Below the pieces are notes generated by a model. It ran no database searches, was not told the origin of the DNA, and saw nothing but the letters and a program-made list of their open reading frames with translations. From Fuerstiella sp. (lineage in GTDB: Bacteria > Planctomycetota > Planctomycetia > Planctomycetales > Planctomycetaceae): a DNA stretch of 64,000 bases. Made by a program: the position numbers and the translations under genes. How positions within the stretch are numbered: position 1 is the first letter of the stretch; every line of letters starts with the position of its first letter. The stretch covers positions 1 to 64,000 of the forward strand of contig JALHMY010000032.1 in assembly GCA_022843805.1 (NCBI GenBank), in the 5' to 3' direction. Positions 35,809 through 44,034 of this stretch are shown here, one piece after another.

Positions 35809-37194
35809 TTATGCCAGCACTTCACGAATGGGTTTGGCCCCAAAGTCGGCTAACGGGACAGGTCGAGCGCCCAGCATGTATTCATGAGAGTGATCAATGC
35901 CGAGTGCCTGCAGGATGGTTGCAAAGAGATCGGCGGCACCAACTTCTCCTTCCACGACAGTCTGTCCCAGATCATCCGTTTTACCCCAGACAGATCCTCC
36001 GCGAACTCCGTGCCCCGAAAGACTGCAGCTCCAGGCGCTGGCAAAGTGGTCTCGGCCGAGGCTGGCATTGATTTGTGGCGTGCGACCAAATTCCCCCAGA
36101 GTGATCACCAGCGTGTTTTGCAGAAGACCTCGTTCTGCGAGGTCATCCAAAAGTACTGACATCGAGTGATCCAGGTCAGCACACAGTTCCTGATGCGTTT
36201 CGAAATTCTGCCCGTGGCTGTCCCACCATGCCCTGGCGACTTTGACAAACGGTACACCGGCTTCCACAAGTCGTCGGGCAATCAGGCATTGTTCGCCGAA
36301 CTGAGTACCACCATATCGCGCGCGAACGTCAGCGGGTTCCTTTTCGATGTCGAACAGCTCCGCGCTGGCCATCAGGCCGTTGACTCGCTGATAGGCGGAT
36401 GTGTGACTGTCAACTGCCTGACTGCGGCGAGCATTCGCGAATCGGCGTGACAGAGCGTTTTGCAGAGCAGCTCGATCCTGGTGTGCGATCTCTGTGATCG
36501 AATCCTGTCGAACGATGTTGGGCGGTGTCATGCTTTCCGAAAGAAACATGGGCGCATAACGAGCACCCAGAAAACCGCTGGTTCCTTTGCGACGTCCTTC
36601 GGTGGCCGTGTAAAGCGAAACATAATCAGGAACCCGGCTTTCCAGCCTGCCCAGTTCCCGGGCAACCACCGCTCCCAGATCCGGGTATTTCAACCCCGGA
36701 TCGTTCAGCCGACCACATTCCATCAGGTCGGCCCCCTGGCCGTGATCGGCGATCTTTGTATTCAATGAACGGATGACGGCGGTATGCTGCATTCGAGTTG
36801 CGAGCTCCGGGAGCAGTTCGCTGATTCGAACGCCCGGAACGTTGGTTGGAATGGCCCGGAACGGCCCACCGGTTTTGACACCCGGCTTGGGATCCCATGT
36901 TTCCAGCTGACTGGCACCACCGGCCAGCCATAACAGGATGACTCGTTTTTCCTGTTTCTTAAGTTCATCGGCAACCTCGGCTGAACGCAGCTGATTCAGA
37001 AATGTCATGTCGGAGGCCACTACCGCCGAGGCGCCAGCGGCAGCGTTTCGAAGGATGCTGCGCCGCGTTATGCCCTGACTGGCTATTCCCTGACTGGTCA
37101 TGTCCTGACCGGTTATGCCCGGACCGGGTTCAATCGGTATGGATTCACCTGATCCGGATGCGCGGGAAGCAACGGGGCGTTGTGGTGATTGCAT
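35809..37194 (-). CDS. DUF1501 exported protein
   Basis: A 461-residue protein. ATG at 37194 has AGAGGT six bases upstream. ITRRSILRNAAAGASAVVA is a Tat-type leader. It is preceded by an odd short repeat, GITGQDMTSQGIASQGITRR, in which SQGI-type units are duplicated at the DNA level. The family blocks follow: VILLWLAGGASQLETWDPKP, IRSLNTKIADHGQGADLMEC, DIEKEPADVRARYGGTQFGE, ITLGEFGRTPQINASLGRDH and WSCSLSGHGVRGGSVWGKTD. It follows the DUF1549/DUF1553 gene by 56 bp and precedes the WD40 gene, so the three form one operon of a type common in the phylum. Confidence 0.9.
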   Translation of the reverse strand: MQSPQRPVASRASGSGESIPIEPGPGITGQDMTSQGIASQGITRRSILRNAAAGASAVVASDMTFLNQLRSAEVADELKKQEKRVILLWLAGGASQLETWDPKPGVKTGGPFRAIPTNVPGVRISELLPELATRMQHTAVIRSLNTKIADHGQGADLMECGRLNDPGLKYPDLGAVVARELGRLESRVPDYVSLYTATEGRRKGTSGFLGARYAPMFLSESMTPPNIVRQDSITEIAHQDRAALQNALSRRFANARRSQAVDSHTSAYQRVNGLMASAELFDIEKEPADVRARYGGTQFGEQCLIARRLVEAGVPFVKVARAWWDSHGQNFETHQELCADLDHSMSVLLDDLAERGLLQNTLVITLGEFGRTPQINASLGRDHFASAWSCSLSGHGVRGGSVWGKTDDLGQTVVEGEVGAADLFATILQALGIDHSHEYMLGARPVPLADFGAKPIREVLA

Positions 37195-37250
37195 AGATAA
37201 CCTCTGACTATTCTCAATGAATCTCAATGAAGAAGTACGTCGGACAGGTG

Positions 37251-38933
37251 TCAGTGATTGAATCGCATTTCAGCGCCTGAGAGCAGCGCCCAGGCGAGTT
37301 GTTGCAGAGCATGATTGTGGTCGTTACCGGAGCGCCCCAGCCAGTCCTGAGCCATTTGAATCTCGTCTGCATCGGGATCACGGTTCAGGATATTCTTCCA
37401 AAGTACGTTTACAGCTTTTGTATTGTCTTCAATGGATTTCAAATATCCGAGAATGCGGTCATCGGAATCTTTCAGCAGTTCATTCTGCAGGCGTTCACTG
37501 TTGCTGAAAAACAGAGCTTCGTCGACGGCAACCTGAAAACCATCAAACGGCTGCTCGAATTCCCGCACCAGCCCATTTGCCTGATCATCAAGCTGTTTAC
37601 GACGTGCGGCCCATTCACTCGCTGTATTCTCAGCGGCCGGGTCGACGACTGGCCAGCGATCCGGATGCTGAATGGCAACGGTAAGGGAAGCAGCCAGTTG
37701 CCGCGGAGTCAGCGCTCTCGTTTTAGCCACTGCAAACGTCTGGGCTGCCGGGGGGGCTTCCGTTGACGTCCATTCGCTGGAGCGAGCATAAGTGTTGCTC
37801 AGCACAATTCCTCGTACCAGCCGGCGCAGATCATATTCATGAGTGATCAGATCGCGTGCCAGCCATGACAGAAGTTCCGGATGACTGGCCGGATTTGCGG
37901 AGTGCATCTGGTCACCGGGATCGACGAGTCCTGTGCCGGTCAGTCGTCCCCATGTGCGATTGACAATGTTTCTGGCGAGAAACATTCCCTCTGTATCGCT
38001 TAGCGCCGCATCGATGAGTGACAACCTGGGGCTAAACGTCGGAGCGGTGTATTCGGGAGGCTGATCTTCGCGTTCCAGTTTGCGAACAGCTTCTTCCAGC
38101 TGTTTCCGCTCCTCATCAGTGAAGGACGGGGTGCGATCCTCAACCACTGCTCCGGTCAGAAACATCATCGCTGCCGTTTTCTCGGCTCCGCCCGTCGTTC
38201 GAAACTTAACTTCACCAAAGTGCTTTTCCGTCAGCGTATTCTTTTTTGTCGGAAAGGTTCGGCTGAAAAACGCCTGCATGCCATAAAAGTGATCCTGTTT
38301 CCAGTCCGCCACCAGCGGATGATCATGGCACTTGGCGCAGCTGATATTCACTCCAAAGAACAGGATGGCCGTATCGTTCGTAAGATCATCCAGCTGTCGG
38401 GCACGAGTTTTAAGAAACTCGGCGGCCCCCTTTTCCGGCCCTTCTGAGTCTGCAGCGGTCAGCATGTCACGAAACATCTGATGCCATGGGCGATTCTGCT
38501 CCAGTGCCCAGAGCAGGTAGGTTCGAAACTCATTATTGAAAGGCCGATTCGCCAGCAGCATTTCATCCAGAACATCACGCAGGTGGAGATTAAAATCGGG
38601 CAGATTCATCAGGCGATCCACCAGCAGAGTGGTTCGTTCTCCCTCGCACAATGTTGCGTACCATGTCTGCTCGGCCGCAGTGGGAATACGTCCGGCAAGG
38701 TCGAGCGTCATCCGACGCAGCAATACATAATCCGTCGCCTGACCCACGACCGGGATTCCGCCCTTCTGGTTTTGCTGATCCACATAGTGATCGATCACCA
38801 CCGGTAACGCACTGTCAGCCGGAAGAAGGCCTTCTGCCGGAAGACCGTCTTCTGCCAGCAAAGCACTGGTGGAGAGTAATCCGGTTGAGATCACCGCGGC
38901 AGCGAAACACAATCGGTACGCGGAAGCCAGCAT
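37251..38933 (-). CDS. Exported DUF1549/DUF1553 protein
   Basis: A 560-residue protein with ATG at 38933 leading into a signal peptide (AYRLCFAAAVISTGLLSTSA). The DUF1549 half has LRRMTLDLAGRIPTAAEQTW, FNNEFRTYLLWALEQNRPWH and the haem-type motif NISCAKCHDHPLVADWKQDH. The DUF1553 half has FLARNIVNRTWGRLTGTGLV, LARDLITHEYDLRRLVRGIV and LTPRQLAASLTVAI. Unlike the 17.7-kb relative it has no N-terminal CxxxxCH block or Ig domain. It is probably periplasmic and works with the downstream DUF1501 protein; the reaction is unknown. Confidence 0.9.
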   Translation of the reverse strand: MLASAYRLCFAAAVISTGLLSTSALLAEDGLPAEGLLPADSALPVVIDHYVDQQNQKGGIPVVGQATDYVLLRRMTLDLAGRIPTAAEQTWYATLCEGERTTLLVDRLMNLPDFNLHLRDVLDEMLLANRPFNNEFRTYLLWALEQNRPWHQMFRDMLTAADSEGPEKGAAEFLKTRARQLDDLTNDTAILFFGVNISCAKCHDHPLVADWKQDHFYGMQAFFSRTFPTKKNTLTEKHFGEVKFRTTGGAEKTAAMMFLTGAVVEDRTPSFTDEERKQLEEAVRKLEREDQPPEYTAPTFSPRLSLIDAALSDTEGMFLARNIVNRTWGRLTGTGLVDPGDQMHSANPASHPELLSWLARDLITHEYDLRRLVRGIVLSNTYARSSEWTSTEAPPAAQTFAVAKTRALTPRQLAASLTVAIQHPDRWPVVDPAAENTASEWAARRKQLDDQANGLVREFEQPFDGFQVAVDEALFFSNSERLQNELLKDSDDRILGYLKSIEDNTKAVNVLWKNILNRDPDADEIQMAQDWLGRSGNDHNHALQQLAWALLSGAEMRFNH

Positions 38934-39050
38934 GGCGAGGATCCTGACGACGGACAGAGGCGGGAGGAGTAACCGTGGAGTCTGAGATTGAAGAGTTTGC
39001 GCAAAGAACTCAGAAAATGTAATGATTTTCAGGAGTGATTTCACGCCGAA

Positions 39051-40508
39051 TCATTTGTTTCCCGATGGCTGAGTCAGTCGGGTGAGAATATTTGAAGTGA
39101 TCTTTTGCACGACGGGATCTTCGCCCCTCAGTCCATGAGCCCAGTCTGTGGATCCGCAGGTGAATACGGTACCGCCTTTCGTATACACACCCAGACAGGC
39201 GGCAGCGGTGCGGCCTTTCTCCCACTTTTCGTACCATTCGCAGTCGTCGGGAGCCCATTTCGCGGGGCATGTGGCCAGCACCTGAAACGATTCCGGCGTG
39301 CCGTCACGGAACGTGGGAAACGGCAGGCCGTCTTTCCATTCCAGTTCACAGCCGTCACATTCATAGCCCACGATGGTGTCTTTTCCGCCAAATTCTTCGT
39401 CCCGTTTGATGTCGGTTCCTCCGAACACCCAGTGGTCCGCATGATGGACCCTGAAAGCGCCGGTTCCCTCCATAAACTGCCCGTGACTGCGATGATAACC
39501 TCCGAACAGAAAGCCGACGCCCGTTAACTGGTTTTCAGGCCGACTGACCAGATGGTGGCTCCAGATGGTGCTCAGCAGTCGATGATCATTCGTTGCGTAG
39601 ACCGGGTCCAGATTGAAGGCCTGTTTGTAACAGGTCAGAGCCTGTCCGTTTTCTTCCGGTCGAACCTGCCAGCAGCATGTGTTGCCACTGAAAAAAGCCA
39701 TGTTGCCGCCTCGGGCGATATAGGCTTCCGCCTGATCTCTCATTCCGGAAGACCAGTATTCATCATGACCGACACTCAGAAGCAGCGGGTAATGCGCCAG
39801 CAGCTCCGGATGTTCTTCCAGATCCATATTGGTACAAAAGTCGAGAGCGAAGCCGTTGTTTTCGGCCCATACGGTGAATGGCAGTTCCCAGTTGCTGAAC
39901 TGAGATGCCTGGGGTCTTTGAAATGAAACTCGGTGCCCCTGCAGATTGGCTCGGCCATGGTATGCATACAGGCTGCTGCCTCCCCAGTTGTTGTAGGCAT
40001 TGTATGTATTGGTGGAGAGCTGCAAAAGAATCTTTGCACCGGTACCCGGCTGTGAAGGTCGAACAACAAAAAATGATTCGGCTTCGGCAGTTCGGCGATT
40101 ACGAACAACAAACTTGCCTCCGTTGTCAGCAACCTTAAAGGTGACCGAATAATATCCGGACTTCCAGTCTGCCGGGACTGTTGTCTTATAGGTGACTGGC
40201 CAGCCGCAGCCATTGGCGCTGGCGTTTTCAGGAATGGGATGAAGGCCTCCGCCGGGAATGCGGGACTTTTGAAACACTACTTCTCGCTTCGCGCCGAGTC
40301 GTGCGATTTCAATGCTGTATTCCGATGCGGTCGTTGATGTATGGAAAGCCAGCGGGTCTCCTGCAACAACGCTGATGCGGTCCGGATAAGCTTCGATTTG
40401 CAGGCCCGGAGGAATGTCAGACTGAGCATACAGCCGAGTACCGTTTGAGGCCAGAACGGCAATTACCATCGCAGTGCTCAGGAACATCGTTTGTCGCAGC
40501 GAGTTCAT
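39051..40508 (-). CDS. Exported N,N-dimethylformamidase beta-subunit-like protein
   Basis: A 485-residue protein. ATG at 40508 follows AAAGGC; a signal peptide ends near ASNGTRLYAQS. The C-terminal part has the pattern of the large (beta) subunit of DMFase: STNTYNAYNNWGGSSLYAYH, LLLSVGHDEYWSSGMRDQAE, then IARGGNMAFFSGNTCCWQVR, GVGFLFGGYHRSHGQF, and a late GTVFTCGSTDWAHGL. In the enzyme this subunit holds an iron site. There is no alpha subunit nearby, so dimethylformamide is unlikely to be the substrate. Many planctomycetes have such exported relatives, possibly acting on amides or sugars. Confidence 0.7.
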   Translation of the reverse strand: MNSLRQTMFLSTAMVIAVLASNGTRLYAQSDIPPGLQIEAYPDRISVVAGDPLAFHTSTTASEYSIEIARLGAKREVVFQKSRIPGGGLHPIPENASANGCGWPVTYKTTVPADWKSGYYSVTFKVADNGGKFVVRNRRTAEAESFFVVRPSQPGTGAKILLQLSTNTYNAYNNWGGSSLYAYHGRANLQGHRVSFQRPQASQFSNWELPFTVWAENNGFALDFCTNMDLEEHPELLAHYPLLLSVGHDEYWSSGMRDQAEAYIARGGNMAFFSGNTCCWQVRPEENGQALTCYKQAFNLDPVYATNDHRLLSTIWSHHLVSRPENQLTGVGFLFGGYHRSHGQFMEGTGAFRVHHADHWVFGGTDIKRDEEFGGKDTIVGYECDGCELEWKDGLPFPTFRDGTPESFQVLATCPAKWAPDDCEWYEKWEKGRTAAACLGVYTKGGTVFTCGSTDWAHGLRGEDPVVQKITSNILTRLTQPSGNK

Positions 40509-40711
40509 CAAATGCCTTTCATCGAAAATCGGGGTGACGAATTTTTCCGCAACCACGGTGTTTTTCTTCGCAGATCTGACAGACGTACGGAGACACCTGA
40601 ACTGTGTTGTGGCGGTTTTGACAGGAACTGTAAAGAATTTTTATTCTTTCCGCCGTCGTCAGACAGAAAGTTTCGGTTTCTCAGACCCTGGGTTTTGTTT
40701 ATGATAAAAGC

Positions 40712-42634
40712 ATGAAAGTCACGCCATATCATCCTTCCTCGCTTCCCGCCCTGCTCGCCTTTCTGTTACTGGCCTTTGAAATCATGCCAGGTGCTGCAGG
40801 ACAGGAGCAGTCTGCGTTGAAGGCCGTTCCCGTTCCCGAGGGAAATCACTTCGCTCAGAAGGTTGTCCCATTCCTGAAGGAACACTGCGTTTCCTGTCAC
40901 AGTGGCGAACAGGCGGAAGCCGGTATTCCCTTTGATAAGTATAAGGACTCGGCGAACGTCCAGCAGGAGTATGAACTGTGGGAGAAGGTGATTCGGCTGG
41001 TGAATGAGCGGCAAATGCCTCCGGCGGATGAGCCACAGCCGACGGCATCAGCCATGATTGAATTCACGTCTGCGGTCAAAACCGAATTGTCAGCGTTCGA
41101 TTGTTCCGGTGAAAAGCATCCGGGGCGAGTGACCATTCGCAGGCTCAACAAGGCCGAGTACAACAACACGATACGTGATCTGACGGGATTGAATCTGACT
41201 CTTGCAGATGATTTTCCATCGGACGATGTGGGAAATGGGTTTGACAACATTGGTGCTGTGCTTTCCATTCCACCACTGCTGCTGGAAAAGTATCTGGCGT
41301 CCGCTCAGGTGGTTGCAGAAAAAGTCTTCGCTGATCCGGAAGCCCGCAGTCGCATTCTGGTACATACGGCTTCATCGGATGCCGAACGGATTGATGTGGC
41401 TCGCCGGAATATTCGCGAATTTGCCGCACGTGCATTTCGTCGTCCGGTGACTCCGGAAGAAGAAGAACGCCTGTTTGCAATCATGCGATTTGCGTGGGAA
41501 CAGGATAGTTCAGAGAATGAGATTTTTGCCACGGTGGTGACGGCAATCCTCGCGAGTCCTCATTTTCTGTTCCGCGTGGAAATGGATCCGGATGCCAGTG
41601 ATGCCGATGGTATCCGCGAGCTGAACGATTACGAGCTCGCTTCGAGGTTGTCGTATTTCCTGTGGAGCAGCATGCCGGATGAACAGCTCTTTAAAGCGGC
41701 CGCAGCCGGTGAATTGAAGAATCGCGAACTGCTGGCTGTTCATGCCCGTAGAATGCTGGCCGACCCCCGATCCAGAGCTCTCGTCGATAATTTTGCCGGG
41801 CAGTGGCTACAGCTGCGTGATGTTTCTCGTCTTGCACCGGACCCGGTCCGCTATCCGACTTTTGATCCGGCACTGCGGGCTGCCATGCGTCGGGAAACCG
41901 AAATCTTTTTTGAAACCATGATCCGGGAGAATCGCAGCATCCTGGAGTTTCTGACGGCTGATTTTACTTTCGTCAATGAACGCCTCGCAGCTCATTATGG
42001 GATCAGTGGTGTCAGTGGAAATGAGTTTCAGAAGGTTTCGCTGCCGACTGGTCGGCGAGGAGTGCTGACTCATGCCAGTATTCTGATGCTGACATCCAAC
42101 CCGACAAGAACATCCCCGGTCAAACGCGGCAAATGGATTTTGGATAACTTTCTTGCTGAGCCTCCTCCGCCTCCGCCGGCAAACGTCCCGCCGCTTGAGG
42201 AAGGTCTGGAAACTCTGGGCTCTCTTCGAGAACAGATGGAGCAGCATCGTTCCAATGAAGCGTGCGCGGTCTGCCATCGTAAAATGGATGCACTGGGTTT
42301 CGGTATGGAGAATTTTGACGGCATCGGCAGCTGGCGAGACAGGGATGGTCAGTTCGATGTTGACGCTTCGGGCGAACTTCCGGGCGGAAAAAAGTTTGCT
42401 GGTGCTGCCGAATTGATGCAGATTCTGGTTGAGGACAAGAAAACTGAATTTTGCCGGTGCCTTTCAGGTAAGATGCTGACGTATGCACTGGGTCGGGGTG
42501 TGAGTTCCTGGGATCGCTGCACAATCAACGAGATTGTGTCGCAGCTGGAACAAAATGATTACCGATTTGAAACACTGGTGACGACGATTGTTAAGAGTGA
42601 TCCGTTTATGCTGAGAGAAGCAGGGAGACCATAA
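40712..42634 (+). CDS. Exported cytochrome-type protein with DUF1587/1595/1592/1588/1585 domains
   Basis: A 640-residue protein with a signal peptide (ALLAFLLLAFEIMPGAAG). Domain order read from motifs: an N-terminal PSCyt1 block VVPFLKEHCVSCHSGEQAEA at about 55; DUF1587 with IRRLNKAEYNNTIRDLTGLN; DUF1595 with FAARAFRRPVTPEEEERLFA; DUF1592 with LASPHFLFRVEMDP and LASRLSYFLWSSMPDEQLFK; DUF1588 with ACAVCHRKMDALGFGMENFD; and DUF1585 with CRCLSGKMLTYALGRGV. It probably carries two haems c and works in the periplasm together with the DUF1552 protein encoded immediately downstream, since the stop and start overlap by one base (TAATG). Confidence 0.9.
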   Translation: MKVTPYHPSSLPALLAFLLLAFEIMPGAAGQEQSALKAVPVPEGNHFAQKVVPFLKEHCVSCHSGEQAEAGIPFDKYKDSANVQQEYELWEKVIRLVNERQMPPADEPQPTASAMIEFTSAVKTELSAFDCSGEKHPGRVTIRRLNKAEYNNTIRDLTGLNLTLADDFPSDDVGNGFDNIGAVLSIPPLLLEKYLASAQVVAEKVFADPEARSRILVHTASSDAERIDVARRNIREFAARAFRRPVTPEEEERLFAIMRFAWEQDSSENEIFATVVTAILASPHFLFRVEMDPDASDADGIRELNDYELASRLSYFLWSSMPDEQLFKAAAAGELKNRELLAVHARRMLADPRSRALVDNFAGQWLQLRDVSRLAPDPVRYPTFDPALRAAMRRETEIFFETMIRENRSILEFLTADFTFVNERLAAHYGISGVSGNEFQKVSLPTGRRGVLTHASILMLTSNPTRTSPVKRGKWILDNFLAEPPPPPPANVPPLEEGLETLGSLREQMEQHRSNEACAVCHRKMDALGFGMENFDGIGSWRDRDGQFDVDASGELPGGKKFAGAAELMQILVEDKKTEFCRCLSGKMLTYALGRGVSSWDRCTINEIVSQLEQNDYRFETLVTTIVKSDPFMLREAGRP

Positions 42635-44004
42635 TGTCCGCACGCTATCATCGTCCTTCCCGACGAACCATGCTCCGTGGCCTCGGCCTGTCTCTGGCAC
42701 TGCCGTGGCTTGAATCGATGGCTCCGCGAACTGCCTTTGGCGGCTCCTCCGCTGCTGCCGCGGCAGGAGTATCCCAGAAGATGGCCTTCATCTTCGTCCC
42801 GAACGGTGTGCATGTGCCGGACTGGATTCCCTCAACGGAAGGTTATGGCTTTGAGTTGCCGTATATTCTCGAGCCGTTGAAAGCTCTGCAGGATGACCTG
42901 ATGGTTATTAGCGGACTGACTCATGATAAGGGTCGGGCAAACGGCGATGGACCGGGTGATCATGCCCGCAGCGCATCCGTGTTTCTGACAGGGTCGCAGC
43001 CTCGCAAAACGGATGGTGCCAATATTCGGTCGGGGATCTCCGTCGATCAGGTTGCCGCTCAGATTGCCGGAAAGGAAACGCGTTTTGCCTCTCTGCAGTT
43101 CGGTTGTGAATCCGGTCGAAGTGCGGGCAACTGCGATTCCGGCTACAGCTGTGCCTACAGTTCCAGCATTTCCTGGGCCAGCGGTGCTGCGCCCCTTGGA
43201 AAGGAAACGAATCCGCGATCTGTGTTTGAACGTCTGTTTGGCAATGGCAACCCTAAGGAAATGGATAAGAGTCTTGTGCGACGTGAGACTCTGAAGAAAA
43301 GCATTCTCGATTTCGTATCGGACGATGCACGGCGACTTCAGACACGACTGGGGCGTGATGACAATCGCAAACTGGATGAGTATCTGTCGGGCGTCCGCGA
43401 GGTGGAGCAGCGTATCGACCGAGCGAACAGCGTTCCGGCCGATTCGGTGGCTCCCGAAGTCGATTATCCTCTGCCGGAAGGCACGCCAAAAGAATACGCA
43501 GAACACATTCGTCTTCTGTGCGACATGATGGTGTTGTCATTCCAGACAGACAGTACTCGAATCGCGTCGTTTATGTTTGCGGATGCGGGCAGCAACCGCA
43601 GTTATCGACACATTAATGTGGCTGATGGACATCATGACCTTTCTCATCATCGCGGAGACGCCGCAAAGCATGCGAAAATTCGTGAGATCAATCGGTTTCA
43701 CGTTTCCCAGCTTGCGTACCTGCTTCACAAGCTGAAGACTACACCTGACGTTCAGGGTTCGCTTCTGGATAACTGTATGGTGTGTTATGGCAGCGGGCTG
43801 AGCGACGGTGACCGACACAACCATGATAATCTGCCGGTGCTTCTGGCGGGACACGGTGGTGGAACGATCGATACCGGACGGCACCTGCAAGTTGAACCGG
43901 AAACACCGATGTGCAATTTATTCATGTCGATGCTGGATCGCTTTGGTACATCGGTTGACTTTGTGGGCGACAGTACCGGACGAATTTCCGAACTGCAGAT
44001 CTGA
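42634..44004 (+). CDS. DUF1552 exported protein
   Basis: A 456-residue protein; its ATG shares the last A of the upstream stop, and GGGAG lies six bases before it. SRRTMLRGLGLSLALPWLES is a Tat-type leader. Family motifs: KMAFIFVPNGVHVPDWIPST, VISGLTHDKGRANGDGPGDH, TDSTRIASFMFADAGSNRSY, NVADGHHDLSHHRGD and MVCYGSGLSDGDRHNHDNLP, then VLLAGHGGGTIDTGRHL. DUF1552 is related in fold to DUF1501 and always accompanies the DUF1592-type cytochromes. The function of the pair is unknown, though it has been associated with degradation of complex polymers. Confidence 0.9.
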   Translation: MSARYHRPSRRTMLRGLGLSLALPWLESMAPRTAFGGSSAAAAAGVSQKMAFIFVPNGVHVPDWIPSTEGYGFELPYILEPLKALQDDLMVISGLTHDKGRANGDGPGDHARSASVFLTGSQPRKTDGANIRSGISVDQVAAQIAGKETRFASLQFGCESGRSAGNCDSGYSCAYSSSISWASGAAPLGKETNPRSVFERLFGNGNPKEMDKSLVRRETLKKSILDFVSDDARRLQTRLGRDDNRKLDEYLSGVREVEQRIDRANSVPADSVAPEVDYPLPEGTPKEYAEHIRLLCDMMVLSFQTDSTRIASFMFADAGSNRSYRHINVADGHHDLSHHRGDAAKHAKIREINRFHVSQLAYLLHKLKTTPDVQGSLLDNCMVCYGSGLSDGDRHNHDNLPVLLAGHGGGTIDTGRHLQVEPETPMCNLFMSMLDRFGTSVDFVGDSTGRISELQI

Positions 44005-44034
44005 CGGAGATTCTATCTGGCGGAGATTTCAAAA